Of a stretch of DNA of 64,000 nucleotides, positions 23,501-35,856 are shown piece by piece. The stretch covers positions 310,001 to 374,000 of the forward strand of contig JAUIMM010000583.1 of the NCBI GenBank assembly GCA_031769625.1. Direction: 5' to 3'. The notes beneath the pieces are model-generated. The model did no database searches and had not been told where the DNA came from. It saw nothing but the letters and a program-made list of their open reading frames with translations. How positions within the stretch are numbered: the first letter of the stretch is position 1; each line of letters starts with the position of its first letter. The DNA is from Taudactylus pleione (lineage: Eukaryota; Chordata; Amphibia; Anura; Myobatrachidae). Both the position numbers and the translations under genes were made by a program.

Positions 23501-23559
23501 CTCTCGCTCTGGAGTCAGTCAGTCAGTGAGGAAGCAGCAGCCGGGCAGGCGGCGGACGG
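23440..23559 (+). other. dnajb5: dnajb5 exon 1, untranslated (5' boundary approximate)
   Basis: GC-rich sequence ending GCGGACGG|GTAAGAG at 23559/23560 is a strong 5' splice site. The sequence holds no start codon in frame with the J domain, so it would be 5' leader. It is assigned to dnajb5 because it is the first donor downstream of the promoter and the next convincing exons on this strand (34172 or 35819) belong to that gene. Confidence 0.55.
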
Positions 23560-23639
23560 GTAAGAGAGCGGCGCTGTGCGCATGCGTGTCCCCTGCTACT
23601 CTGCATGTTTTTACCCATAATCCCCAGGTGTGTGTCACA

Positions 23640-24575
23640 TTACCTACAGGACCTCACCTCTGCAGTGCCCACTGCCCTTATATACAGGTATCCTCCCCTC
23701 TGCAGTGCCCACTGCCCTTTATCTTCAGGTGTCCTCCCCTCTGCAGTGCCCACTACCCTTTATCTTCAGATGTCCTCCCCTCTGCAGTGCCCACTGCCCT
23801 TTATCTACAGGTGTCCTCCCCTCTGCAGTGCCCACTGCCCTTATATACAGGTGTCCTCCCCTCTGCAGTGCCCACTGCCCTTTATCTTCAGGTGTCATCC
23901 CCTCTGCAGTGCCCACTACCCTTTATCTTCAGGTGTCCTCCCCTCTGCAGTGCCCACTGCCCTTTATCTACAGGTGTCCTCCCCTCTGCAGTGCCCACTG
24001 CCCTTTATCTACAGGAGTCCTCCCCTCTGCAGTGCCCACTGCCCTTATATACAGGTGTCCTCCCCTCTGCAGTGCCCACTGCCCTTATATACAGGTGTCC
24101 TCCCCTCTACAGTGCCCACTGCCCTTTATCTACAGGTGTCCTCCCCTCTGCAGTGCCCACTGCCCTTTATCTACAGATGTCCTCCTCTCTGCAGTGCCCA
24201 CTGCCCTTATTTACAGGTGTCCTCCCCTCAGCAGTGCCCACTGCCCTTTATCTACAGGTGTCCTCCCCTCTGCAGTGCCCACTGCCCTTATATACAGGTG
24301 TCCTCCCCTCAGCAGTGCCCACTGCCCTTTATCTACAGGTGTCCTCCAATCTGCAGTGCCCACTGCCCTTTATCTACATGTGTCCTCTCCTCAGCAGTCC
24401 CCACTGCCCTTATATACAGGTGCCCTCCCCTCTGCAGTGCCCACTGCCCTTTATCTACAGGTGTCTTCTCCTCTGCAGTGCCCACTGCCCTTTATCTACA
24501 GGTTTCCTCCAATCTGCAGTGCCCACTGCCCTTTATCTATAGGTGTTCTCCCTTTTGTTGTGCCCACTGCCCTGT
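23640..24575. repeat. 40/41-bp minisatellite in intron 1, about 22 copies
   Basis: The unit comprises CTCTGCAGTGCCCACTGCCC followed by TTTATCTACAGGTGTCCTCC, with a 40-bp variant carrying TTATATACAG. It starts just 80 bp inside intron 1. Because 41 is not a multiple of three, every plus frame is traversed in turn and stays open by chance. Confidence 0.9.
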
Positions 24576-24885
24576 ATGACCTGGAAATGCTGGGCACAGT
24601 CACTAGTATCAGAGGGCATCACCCCTCTCACTCCTGCCAATCATAGGGGGCTTTCCAGTTCAGGTCACCCACCGTACGCACTCCTGCCAGACTGTCCAGT
24701 TTAAGTCACATCCTGCCCAATGCCACACTCTGATTAGCCATTTTGTATACCCTCAGTCATCTGTACCCATCTCATTGTGTATCAGCCCTCACCATTATCT
24801 GTATCCCTCACTGTGTGACCCCCCCCCCACCTCATTATTTATCATCCTTCCCATTGTGTACCCTACCATGGCCTGAGCACACATT
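24576..24885. other. Intron 1 sequence, nothing recognised
   Basis: Pyrimidine-rich intronic sequence without recognisable gene or repeat boundary. Confidence 0.4.
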
Positions 24886-25165
24886 TTGTATTCCCCCCTC
24901 CCACCATGATCTGACCACACATGGTGTATCCCCCCACCATGGCCTGACCACACATGGTGTATCCCCCCACCATGGCCTGACCACACATGGTGTATCCCCC
25001 CACCATGGCCTGACCACACATGGTGTATCCCCCCACCATGGCCTGACCACACATGGTGTATCCCCCCACCATGGTCTGAACACACATGGTGTATTCCCCC
25101 GCCATGGTCTGAGCACACATTGTGTATCCCCCCACCATGGTCTGACCACACATTCCAACCCCCAC
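24886..25165. repeat. 33-bp minisatellite in intron 1, about 8 copies
   Basis: The unit CCCACCATGGCCTGACCACA plus CATGGTGTATCCC repeats every 33 bp. The minus strand reads as an 11-residue repeat in several frames. There is no gene signal. Confidence 0.85.
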
Positions 25166-28100
25166 CCCTTTTATCTTAGGTAAACACATTATGTTTAGCT
25201 CCCCAAAATGATCTTCACCCCTCCATTGTGTGATCCCATCATGACCTGACACCTAGCCTCCCCTGTCCACCATCATTGTATATCCCCTGTACCACCATGG
25301 TCTTACCACCCATGGACAAGGTCCTCTCATCCAGGATTTCAAATTGTGTATTATGTGTCACATCTGTCTGTGCTGATGCCCCATCTTCCCTTACATGTTG
25401 GGCGTTATTTTCTGAGCCTCTTGTGCTCATTGGGTGTTATTACTGTTAATGATAATTATACATAGGACTCGTAATGGTGTGAGAAAATCAGTGATTACTA
25501 TAGTAAAGTGTTCTGAGTGGTGAGCATAGAGACATGTAAACCCCGGGAAATGCCCCGTCTTATTGTGTGTTTGGCATAACTCGGGCATGATCTCCTGAAT
25601 TCAGTTTTCTGCTGTGAACTCTCGGTCTATGTAGGGTTAGGAGCCGGGTCTGTAGTTGGCACGTGCACCCTCATTGTGCTTTATGCGTGAATTGAAACAA
25701 AGCATTCGCACAGCTGTAGCTGTCTGTGGTTCTGGTGTGTGCTTCATTTCTTTGCTGTGCCTTTCAGCAGCGTTATTGCCGCACAGATGTTACATCTGTC
25801 CTGTGCCTGTTACCCAAAGATACAGGCGTCCTCGTTCAGGTGTAACTCCTACAAGGGGGCGCCGCCATCTCATTGCTTCCCGGCCGCTTCTACTACACTG
25901 TGTCCTCACCACGGAGTTCACGCTTAGTAACGTGACCAGGATTTCACCAAGGCAGAAGCTGCTTCATTGATTGAGAATGTGGAGCTGGAACTGCTGCCAT
26001 GGTGCCCGGCAGGCGGAGTCCATTCTCAGCTCTCTTATTGGGTACTTCGGGCCGGGTACAAATTGTGAATTTCTCGGAGTACATGGAGAATCTCGCACAG
26101 CCCTCTTCTCCCCTATGCTGACTTCATCCTTCTAATTACACATAAAAGAAAATGGAACAAAGGCGGGCTTGGGGGGGCCGTGGGCGATGATGCCGCTGGG
26201 TGTTGGTTAACCCTGTAACTGCTGGCTTCTGGGCTGTGGCACCCACTCCATCGCAGTTCCAGCACTGAATTGTCTTGTGCATACCCTGTTCATCATTCTG
26301 TGAGGGTCTTGATTCAGAGATGAACAAACATGGAAAATATGGTGTATGTGACATGAATTGTACAGCACAAGCTTCCTCACAGGGGACACGGCCAAGCAGT
26401 CTGTTCTCTATAGCTGTGTAGCCATGGCGTTTATGTTCCCATCCATCCTGTCTCTTGGTGCCATCCAGATTGAAGGTGGCATGTGGAATGTGCAAGGGCC
26501 AACGGAACCTGGCACAAATGGTTGCATTCGTGAATTGTACAGATCCCTCTGTGTCATACGCCGGCACGCACAGTAAATCTCGGCCTATGCACACAGTGCT
26601 CTGGTAGTTTCCTACATAACAGGCCCTCGGTGAGAATCAGAGGCTGCTGACTCCTATATGCAGCACTGGAATGTGCTCCACCCCCCCACCCCCTAGATTG
26701 CAGCTCTGTGAGAGAAGCCTGATTGTTTTTCTTATAGGACATTCGTAATGATTCAAAATTGGGGACTTGTCATCATTTTGTAAAGTGCCACCTTGCAGAT
26801 TGGCATGGGATACCTACCATAAGCCTGTATTGGATTATACAGTTGACACAGTTTACCTAGTCTTCATATAGCCTAGAAAATGCTGAGTCTGGCTCTGACG
26901 GGCGGCTGGTTGTGGAGGATGGATTGTGGACCTATGTACAGCGGTGACCTTTAGGCTCTAACAATCCAGGACCGTGGCCAATGTTACCTGTAGCTCAGGT
27001 AACCCCTCACTGCCCATGGCATGGGTCCCCCCCTTACACATTGGTTCATCACTGTCCCAATACCTGGATCTAGCTGCCGCCAAAGATGCCCAGTGACTGC
27101 CTAAATAAGGTCTTTTAAACATGTCTGAACAAATGCACCTATTATTACTGCTGGTGCCTATAAGTCCTTTCTACTGTCTCCTCTTCCCTCAATCTGATGG
27201 CCACCTCTCAGGTGTATATATAATGATGTAACATGGTAGGAAGAACTGGAAGTCGGAGCACCGTCGGTTATTGGCTCGGCATAAGGCAAAGTTCTGGATG
27301 AGCTCCCGGGATCCCTGGCAGCAGATTGCAGCATTTGTGTTTCATGTTGGTTCCGTTTGGCTGCAGACAGCTTGTAGTAGGCAGGCTAGCCATAGACACA
27401 CGTGTGTGCCTCAGTACCTGTCATCATTTTCTGCATACAGCAGGAATCTCATCCTTCCGGTTTTCCTTTTTAGGACATAATCACAGCCGGCAGCCTGCTC
27501 GTACACTTATTACAGTGATGACTGGGGCGTAATTTATACACGGAGATGCCGATGTATATTGCTTACATTGCTTTGTGGTTAAGCGTCTCTAGTTGTGTTC
27601 TGCAAATGAGCAGTGTTCAGATTTGCACTTATGCTGGTGAGGAAATGGCCAGGGTTGTGGTCTTAGTAGCCATTGAGGGGTGCCTGCAATTAGGATGAGG
27701 GTGGGGAGGGAATAGTGTTATCGGGGGTCTGTAAGGCTGGAGGTGGTGGGGGAACCTCTCACTGGCTCTTACACCATCCTACAGTCAGTGCAGGATCTGC
27801 CAGCCAAGTGTAAAGTGAGTGTTTTGTGTCGTATAAGTCACACTACCTGATTCACAGGGCTAATAATAATATGGGTTCTTGGAGTGCAGAACATTGGCAC
27901 GCTGAGATATAAGCGCATCACATAGCGGGCCGCCTGCAAACATGAAAGAGGTGGTGTAAAGCATCAGCATGTTATTAATAGCCGCCTAACAAGAGCATGA
28001 GTGAAGTACTGCACAGGACTCATTCCTCCCAGCCGGCTGACACATGGGAGAGAAATTCCTGGAATTACCCAAGATGCAGAGCCGGGGCCGTCAGCTGCTG

Positions 28101-31100
28101 GGAGGAGGAGGAGGTGCGCCCAGCATCCGAGGACTGACATTTGCCAAATATGACTCTAATGTGGGGTTTATTCCTGCGCTGCAGTCGTTGGGCAGATATC
28201 GAGCCTCGGAGTTGACGGTTTCTGTAACTTACCTGTTGCTAATGCTGGAAATATAATGTTATCCATTGTGAAACTAAACCCAGCGATCAGTAATGTCTTT
28301 GGTCCACCACAGCAGGTTTATATAGTGTTCTCCACCCTCGGGTCACTTTGTTTGGCTTGTACGTGACATCCTGCAACTTTTAACACTGTGGGTTTTAGCA
28401 GTGTATAGATCAGGTAGACGGGTTACTTTGGAGCCAGGTGTACATGACTGCAATGCAGTATATTACACAGTTGGCCAAAAGTGGACCTCAACTTTTGCAG
28501 AACTCAGCAGAAGAGGTGCTGGAATGGAATGGGCAGGGATTCGTCCTGACGTACACCGAGTGCATGTTTTTCTTTCTTTTTATTTCATTGCAATACATAC
28601 ACCTGGGAATTAGATATATATATATAACATAATATCCATTGTTGCTAACATTTCCCGTTATTTATCAAGTGGGATGAACTATCAGAAATATGGCAACATT
28701 CAGTGAGCAATCTCTACACAGGGCCGGATTTAGGACTACAGTATATGAGGCTGAAAATGTTCAAGGACCTATGGTGAGAAGTGGAGGAGGTGTGGCCAGT
28801 GCTGTGTGGGCGTGTACACCCCTACACTATCAGCCCCAATGTCTCCCTAAATATGTAAAACTTGCATCATTTTTTAGGAAAAGAGAAACCCAGTTTTGTC
28901 GGCCGTGTGGCCAGCTGGTGGCTGGTCATCATCATGCTGTCATGGCGATGGGACGATTTTTATGTGGCGCCCCATTGTTAAACTGGCCCTGCCTGTACTT
29001 GATTTCTGGGTGAGCAGAGGTAACGGTGTACAGCTCTCACACACATCTAAATAGTGCAGTTCTTGTTTATGTCAATGATAATACCCCTCCTGCATGTGGG
29101 GTGGGGGTGGTACCTAGCATCTGTGTTGGACCAGTCAGCAGATGACCTTGTGCTCTCTTATGTAGGTGAACACCCCAATCGAGTCTTCTTGTCCCAGCTG
29201 GAACTGATATTAATGTCTTAGCTCTGCCAGGTGCACTTTAAGGTGTTTGTGAGAAGTGAATGTGTCTGTCTTCAGCAGGACTCCTGTATATGGACTTGCT
29301 GTGAGAGGGGGCTGATCCTTGTGCAATTCGTTTCCACGATCCGATCCGTGTGATAGCAGGCTATGTTCCTATGTTCCCTAGAGAGAGCATTTCAACAATA
29401 CAGTTCAGCCACCCACACGCTGATCCGCTAGCACACAGTGTCTCCAGCACAAAGACAGGGAGTGCGCTGGCGCTGTAACCCTTTCACTCCCTCGCTGCAG
29501 CACGCAGATTCCTCCTCCTCCTGTCCCTGCAATCCCAGTCCGTTGTCTGACTTATACATGAATAAGGCTGCTCCTGACGTAGCGCTCTGCTTGGTGCTTC
29601 ATAACTTGTCATTTCCTCAGGCGGAATAAAGATTACCTGGCACTTGTGAAGCTGGCTGTCTTACTTTTAAATATTCTACTTAATAAAAGACCAGATTTAG
29701 GTATGTACGTAAACCCGATTGGATTACGTACATATCTGATTGTTGTGGGCCTGCACAGGATTGACATGCTGCAGCCATTTGGGTGCGGGGAGGGTGTGTC
29801 ACCTGCCTGCCTTCCCAGAAACGGTGGCGTGTCACCCCCATTTTCCCGGGAGTGGCGAGACCAGGGTCTGCGTCGGAGTGCGCAAATTTCCTGGCCTCGC
29901 AAGCGGCAGGAGGCGGCCAGTCTTATGGAAGCTTTGGCTTACTCAGATGGCCGATGTTACAAACGTTGCGACCGATAGTGGCGATGTTGATCAGATGCTG
30001 AGTCTTCGAATGCAGCACTCGGAGCTGCGATGCCGGCTGTAGGCGTCTTTTTTTTTTTTTTCCCTCAGGCGCCTCCTGCAGGAATCGGCCTGTACGGTGC
30101 TTCCCTGCAGCTGTGCAATACCGTACATTGCTGAATCAGGCCCCATGTATGTGCATTATGTATGGGAATATATATATATTATACGCACTGCACGTGCCTG
30201 GGAACCGAGCGCACATAACTACAGGCAGCTTTGACTGCACCTACACTTACCACCAAAGAACCGTAACTGGGTAATTCCGGGGCAATCTCACGTAGGCAAA
30301 GTCCAGTGTCTGCATAGCTGCGAGCTGTATAGAGTTATACGTAAATGTAAACCTGCTTATTTCCAGGTGTATAATACCTATCTAGTATACGGTAGGGACA
30401 GGTCTGTACTGATGATGATGATGATAACTAGAAGCGAGCAGATTGGGTGACTGCACAGCACAAGATACATACACTCTGCGTATGGGGGTATATACACATT
30501 TTTCTGTGTATGCAGTTTGGGAGCAACATGCGTCCCATTTACCCCCCAGCTCTTCGCCAGGCCCCTAGTGCTGATCATCACATGTACAGGAAGTCACAGT
30601 GCTGATAATGGATGTTGTGTACTTGCTTTTAGTGGTTTCAAATGTAAAAGGCCTTTAACTCTGAATTGCATTTGTTTAATAGTGCCCAGCAAAGGGTAGT
30701 GTATATACTGGGCATAGTTTTCGGTTTATCCCTCTGTACGACCTTTATTGAGCGGCTGCGCACATATCGGGCAGTTATGGTAACGCTGCTATCGCACCCT
30801 TTATGGAGTGCAAGGAAAAACTTGCGATGAGGTGATCTGCCTTTCCGGAATGGGACATCTCGCCAATGGCGGGAATTGTATTTCCCCCTCTATAAACTCA
30901 AGGACTTGTTTAACTCTCCTTTTATCCATGTGAGGTATGTTCTGCCGATCGCTGTTATAGAAGCCATATAAAGCAATGTGACAGGAACGTTGTTAATTGC
31001 GCAGAATTGTGAAGACGGCTCACTTACGTAGGAGAGAGACCTTAAACGGCGAGCTGGAGAAAGGCGATGATAACTCTCGTTTCGCTTCTGTGAATTTGGA

Positions 31101-34100
31101 TACATTTGGTGGATGAGGCCCCATATAAATCTTAACAAACTACTTTGGAACGCTGCCCCCGGTGGTGAAATGATCATGAACATCGCAGACATTCTCATGC
31201 CTTTACCGCTTGATATAGCAGGCGTGACTTTATTTCCCTGGTTTTATGCTACTATAGTAAGGTTTGTATTGTGACTCATTAGATGTACAGAGTGTATTGA
31301 TTGGAGCTGCCCTTATCGGTTCCATGTGTACAATGTGTGGGTAGAAAGAAGCATCTGGGTCAGACTAGATCACACATACACAACCCCCGGGAAGCAGGTC
31401 TGATATGGGGAGACCCTGCGCTATGACTGTAGTATCTCTGTACCACTTCTCGCCATGGGAGTGGGGAGTTTCTCGGTGGCCACCCCAGTAGCGGCACTGA
31501 TTCCCCGGTATTAGTGGGTACGGTCGGACAGTCTGGCAGCAAATCAGAATGAATTCTACCTGTCCTGGGGTGCCTCGCTGGTGGGGAGGACCGGTATGTA
31601 ATATGTCGTAATACGGACATGTGTGTTACAGGGGAGCAGCATGTTTCGCCCCTTATGTGACATGATCACGTGCACTGCATGGGATGGCCCGTACCCTCTG
31701 GAACACTTCTGGCCTTTGAGTCATTTATGACCTGGTTAAGAGGTACGGCCTAACTGCACACAGGTTCCGCTTCTTAGTAAATTTGACATATTTTACATGT
31801 TAAAGCAAATTCAGCCTTATTGCAGCCACTTCATATAAGTCCTATCCCCCATGCGGCCATCTGACCAAACAGGATGTGCAACCCTAGACTATCCCAAGCC
31901 TTGGCAGTCTGTGCTTCTCCGACTGTTGTAGGACTATAATTCCCAGCATGTGCTGTCAGGTAGTGCTACACCGTAGGGTGTCTGAGCTTGGTCTGTACTA
32001 TGTCTGAGGTAAGGGATGCCTCTAAACGCCACATTATGAGGGAATGATGCTGGCAGAACTAATGCACTTTAGGAGCTAATTGTAATCTTTACAGCACGAG
32101 TACGGCAGCAGCTCTATAACCGGATAATTAAAGCTAAGTGAGCGTGGACGAGCATTAAGTGATCCATCCGCAGCTAATTCATTAATAGGATGTGCAGAAC
32201 TTTCTCATAGCTGCGAGGTCGGCATAAACTCCCCGGCAAGTGGGCAAATCCAGAGGAAGCTGCTGTATATACTGCCAACCTGAGATTTAGGACGATTCAG
32301 TGACTTTTACTTGCTCCAAACACTTTTCCTTCATGGTTCTTATATCTCTGCAGCTAGAAGGTGACAGACTTTACTGGGACTTCTAGTGCTGCCAAAGCTG
32401 AAGAACTACGTCTGATGAGCGGAAAACTAATTGGTACAATATCGACACTTTGGGCCGAATTTCTTACTGTACTGAACGTACTTTGAGACCTCGTATGGCA
32501 GGCCCCAACACACGTTTTCCATCCAGGAATAATTTTCCATTGTAATGTGACAGCTAGGTGGCGGTGTTATGTTGTCGGCAAGGAAGGTTCTCACGTTTTC
32601 GCTTTTTAACAGAAGGAGTCTCCCCGATGTAATGTGCGTGAATAGAGAAATTAGGTTCTACCAAGTTTTATTCAACCTCTATAGGAAATGAGGGAGAATA
32701 TTATTAGTATTTACAAAATGTGTCATCTTCTGCAGGCGATCTGGTTTCCTCCATCGGTTTGGTGGTAGCTCCCGCCCTTCCATGGCCACAATGCAGAACG
32801 TTTCTCGCTGCTTTCCAGCATACTTGTCTCCAATAATTGTACTTTACAGGCCTGTAGAATTGTCTTACTTGTGGTGATAATACGGCTCTATCATCTGTAT
32901 TCCAAATATCAGCACGCAGGACATGGTCTCATTAGTGCTGGAATGTGAGAGGGAAATGCAATTCTAATAAGGGGGCAAGATTTCACTGTAACAAATTAAT
33001 CAGAGTATTTTGTCCTAATCTGCATCTGTTCCTAATACCCTCTGAGCTGTTCCATGATGAAATCCCCTTCTTCCGGTGTTTGTTCCAGTTACCATTCATA
33101 AGTGTAAACTTTGTCTCCTACGTATGTATCGTCTTACCCAATGTTTTATATTCCATGACAAATTGTGAATGCAAGATTTTCTAAAAACGAACAAATCCTA
33201 TTGCATCTTTTTGGGGTTTTTTTTGTATCTCTTAGATTTTTTTTTTTCATCCATTACATGTCATTACAGTACATTCCCCCCACCCCTCATTACACGGAGC
33301 CCCTCTCCCCGTCCTGGATTATGTTCGCCCTGTTCCGCATCTCAGATTTCAGATCTGTTTCTATTCAAACACATTTGATGTTTAAACCAAACGATTTTCT
33401 CAAGTATTATTGAATGACGGATTTGCCATGTGGAGCATTGTCCTAGAATATTACTTCTTCTGCACCTGAAACGGACCTCTGAGCATATTGCTGGGGGAGT
33501 TCAGGGTTCCAGTAACTCAAGGGAGAAAGTCCGGGGTCTAGCACCTTATCAGTCTTGACATGGTGACCCACATCCATTACAAGTGTCATTGTATGTCCTT
33601 CTACCCCTACTGGGACTTTGTTTCCCACTTCAAGAGTCACTGTGACTTAAAGATGATTTAAAAAATATATATATATTTATATTGCCTGCATAAAATCATT
33701 CATCATTCCTGAAATTTGCTGGAATAACCCATAATACTTAAAAAAAAAAAAATTACTTTTGCCCAACTGGGATTGGGACACAGCTGTTACTGTTCTGAGT
33801 AACCGTTATTTCGTAGCAACATCTGTATCCACGGGAACATTCTTCAGTCCATTTCATTGCCATGGTTACAGGTGTTGCTACAGAGGTGGCAAAACCGCCA
33901 TGGCAGAGTCTTTAACTGGTTATTTCCTGCATAAGTCCTATTCCAAGTACCATGTTGTATCCATCATTTGTGACATCATGCACGTTTTATTTTAGTAAGG
34001 CAGAGTGATTCTTTATCATGTTTGAGTGACTTAAGACTTTCATCATCTTCATTCATCTCGCTTACATTCCCGTGTCATGTTTTTTGTGCCCATTTGAAGG

Positions 34101-34171
34101 ATCATTATATATACTAAATGACATGCTCTTTGGTTCTTGGCTGCCTCCAAAACTGTGTTTCCTTCTACTAG
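25166..34171 (+). other. dnajb5: dnajb5 intron 1, remainder
   Basis: About 9 kb between exon 1 and the first coding exon, with no convincing coding exon in either strand. It holds decayed repeats. A GCTGAATCAGGCCCC terminus at about 30131-30145 suggests a Harbinger-like MITE ending there. An AACTCCCAGCATG-like hAT fragment lies near 31930-31950. There are T- and A-runs near 30047, 33240 and 33740. Small open frames (for example 25656-25970 and 33165-33413) lack domains. Confidence 0.5.
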
Positions 34172-34389
34172 ATGTCTGGCTAAACACTAGGAGGAAGCCT
34201 GCCACCGTGGGAACGCCAAGCCCACGCCCGCCGAGCCTGCAGGACACATCATGTTTAAGTGTGAACCCAGGCAAAAAGTTGGCAACGATTTTTTTATCAA
34301 GTCTATCGGGGACGGCGCTCAAGAGAAGCGCAAGACCACGTTCTTTAGAGTGGGCATTACCTTGGGAATTCTGTCGGCACATTTCGGGG
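34172..34389 (+). CDS. dnajb5: Alternative N-terminal coding exon of dnajb5
   Basis: This exon has a pyrimidine-rich acceptor (CCTTCTACTAG|ATG) at 34171/34172 and a donor GGGG|GTAGGT at 34389/34390. An ATG at 34251 opens a frame starting MFKCEPRQKVGNDFF and rich in basic and hydrophobic residues (46 codons plus one base). Splicing to 35819 is in phase: the leftover G joins GG to make Gly, then twelve stop-free codons lead straight into MGKDYY. The result would be a DNAJB5 with a 59-residue extension, 404 residues in all. As I recall, longer DNAJB5 isoforms exist in mammals, but I cannot compare them here. A four-codon upstream ORF (ATG TCT GGC TAA) opens the exon. The exon could be an internal or an alternative first exon. 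Confidence 0.65.
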
Positions 34390-35818
34390 GTAGGTATTTG
34401 CCTGGGGTTCTGGGAATTATGCATTGCACTACTGCTGCTGTAACTCTGTATTCCTCACAATGTCCCAGGCAGCAGGTGGGAATCAGGTGGGAACGTCTGC
34501 TGAGCAATTCATTGGCTGGATAGAAAAGTGGATTTGATACGAGAAATCGTATCTGCCACTGTAACAAATAGGTGATTTACGCTGGTCCAGGGAATCCATG
34601 TGATTGCCATTAGGGAGCCAGGAAGGGATGTTATTGTGACAGCGGATTACTTCTTCACTAATTGACTCCTCTTAAATGTAGTACATCACGTTTATTATGA
34701 ATGAGTCAGGTGACACATTGTGTGATCGCACAGCCGAATGCGAAGCATGCGTGCGAAAACTTCATCGGTACACTCGCAATGTCCTGCGCGTTGTTGAATT
34801 GGTTGTAGAGCTGAATGTACGGCAATCAGATTGGCTAATATGTGAATAATGAAGCTATTTAATAGGTGGCTATCAGCACGTGTAGTGGAAGACTTGTAGA
34901 TTCCAGACCCATGCTTGTCCTGCAGGCTAACCTTGGTATTTTCACGGAGGTCTCAAATGTTCAGCCGTAGAACAGTGGTAATATGTTGGGCTTTGATCTG
35001 TGAATTATGGGGTTACAATATTGAATTGTTATAACTATTCCAACACCTTTTATATAGAAATAACAGCACTGCTGGAAACTCGGCAATGACCGGTGTCGCA
35101 TGACGATCACTTGTTTTGACAACAATTTTTTATTTTCCGCTATAAAATACTTTATTGATTGAGGAGACAGAATGTTACAACGATGAACAGAGAACAAACA
35201 AGTACAATGCTATCGGGGGGTCCTAGGGGCAGAGAGGTTACGTTGAAGGCACCATAATAGTCACATCTAGTGCCACACGGGGGGTAAGGAAGTTCATGAC
35301 GCATCTTTCAGCCAAAGTGTTTTCGGGAGGTGGGAGGGGTGGCATTCAGTGCCACAGAGGTCGGCAAGTTATTGTCAGATGCTGGGTGATCAAATCTCCC
35401 CAGGGGTCAGTTATCGCAAATACCCGTACAACCCATTAGACTAATAAATGGAGATGTGAATTTTAAATTAAAGGGGTGAGTTCAATACAGAGGTCGGTTT
35501 TAAGGGTACATTTATATTTTGTGAGGCTGGCTGCCAGTATATTGGACATGGGAGGGCATTACAGATGTAGAGACCCGTGCAGGAGAAAAGCAGGATGTGG
35601 GCAACTACCCCATAACGTCTTGTAAATGTATAACTGAGCACTGTAACAGATGAGGAAACCATTGTATTCAGGATTATACAGCATCAGTGCGATTCATCCA
35701 GTGCATAATATATCTCCGATGAGTCATTTGGACATACCTATCCCGTTTTAGCTATTGATGGTTGGGAACTGGGGAACAGACGTCGCACACTTATGACATT
35801 TCCATGTTCTTCTCCTAG
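34390..35818 (+). other. dnajb5: dnajb5 intron between the alternative exon and the J-domain exon
   Basis: No coding exon is seen. The part from about 35110 to 35660 may be a minus-strand retrotransposed sequence, since TTTATTGA at about 35150 reads as TCAATAAA on the other strand. I could not name a family. Confidence 0.45.
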
Positions 35819-35856
35819 GGGCGAGGATTCTCGATCAGAAGCCTCAAACGTTGGAC

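Noticed and set aside
23442..24646. Three overlapping long plus frames after exon 1
   Set aside because: They follow a 40/41-bp minisatellite that cycles through all frames. The region is intronic, after a strong donor site.
32412..32436. Second hammerhead-like string (CTGATGAGCGGAAAAC)
   Set aside because: No room for stem II and no complementary stems I or III around it. A chance match.
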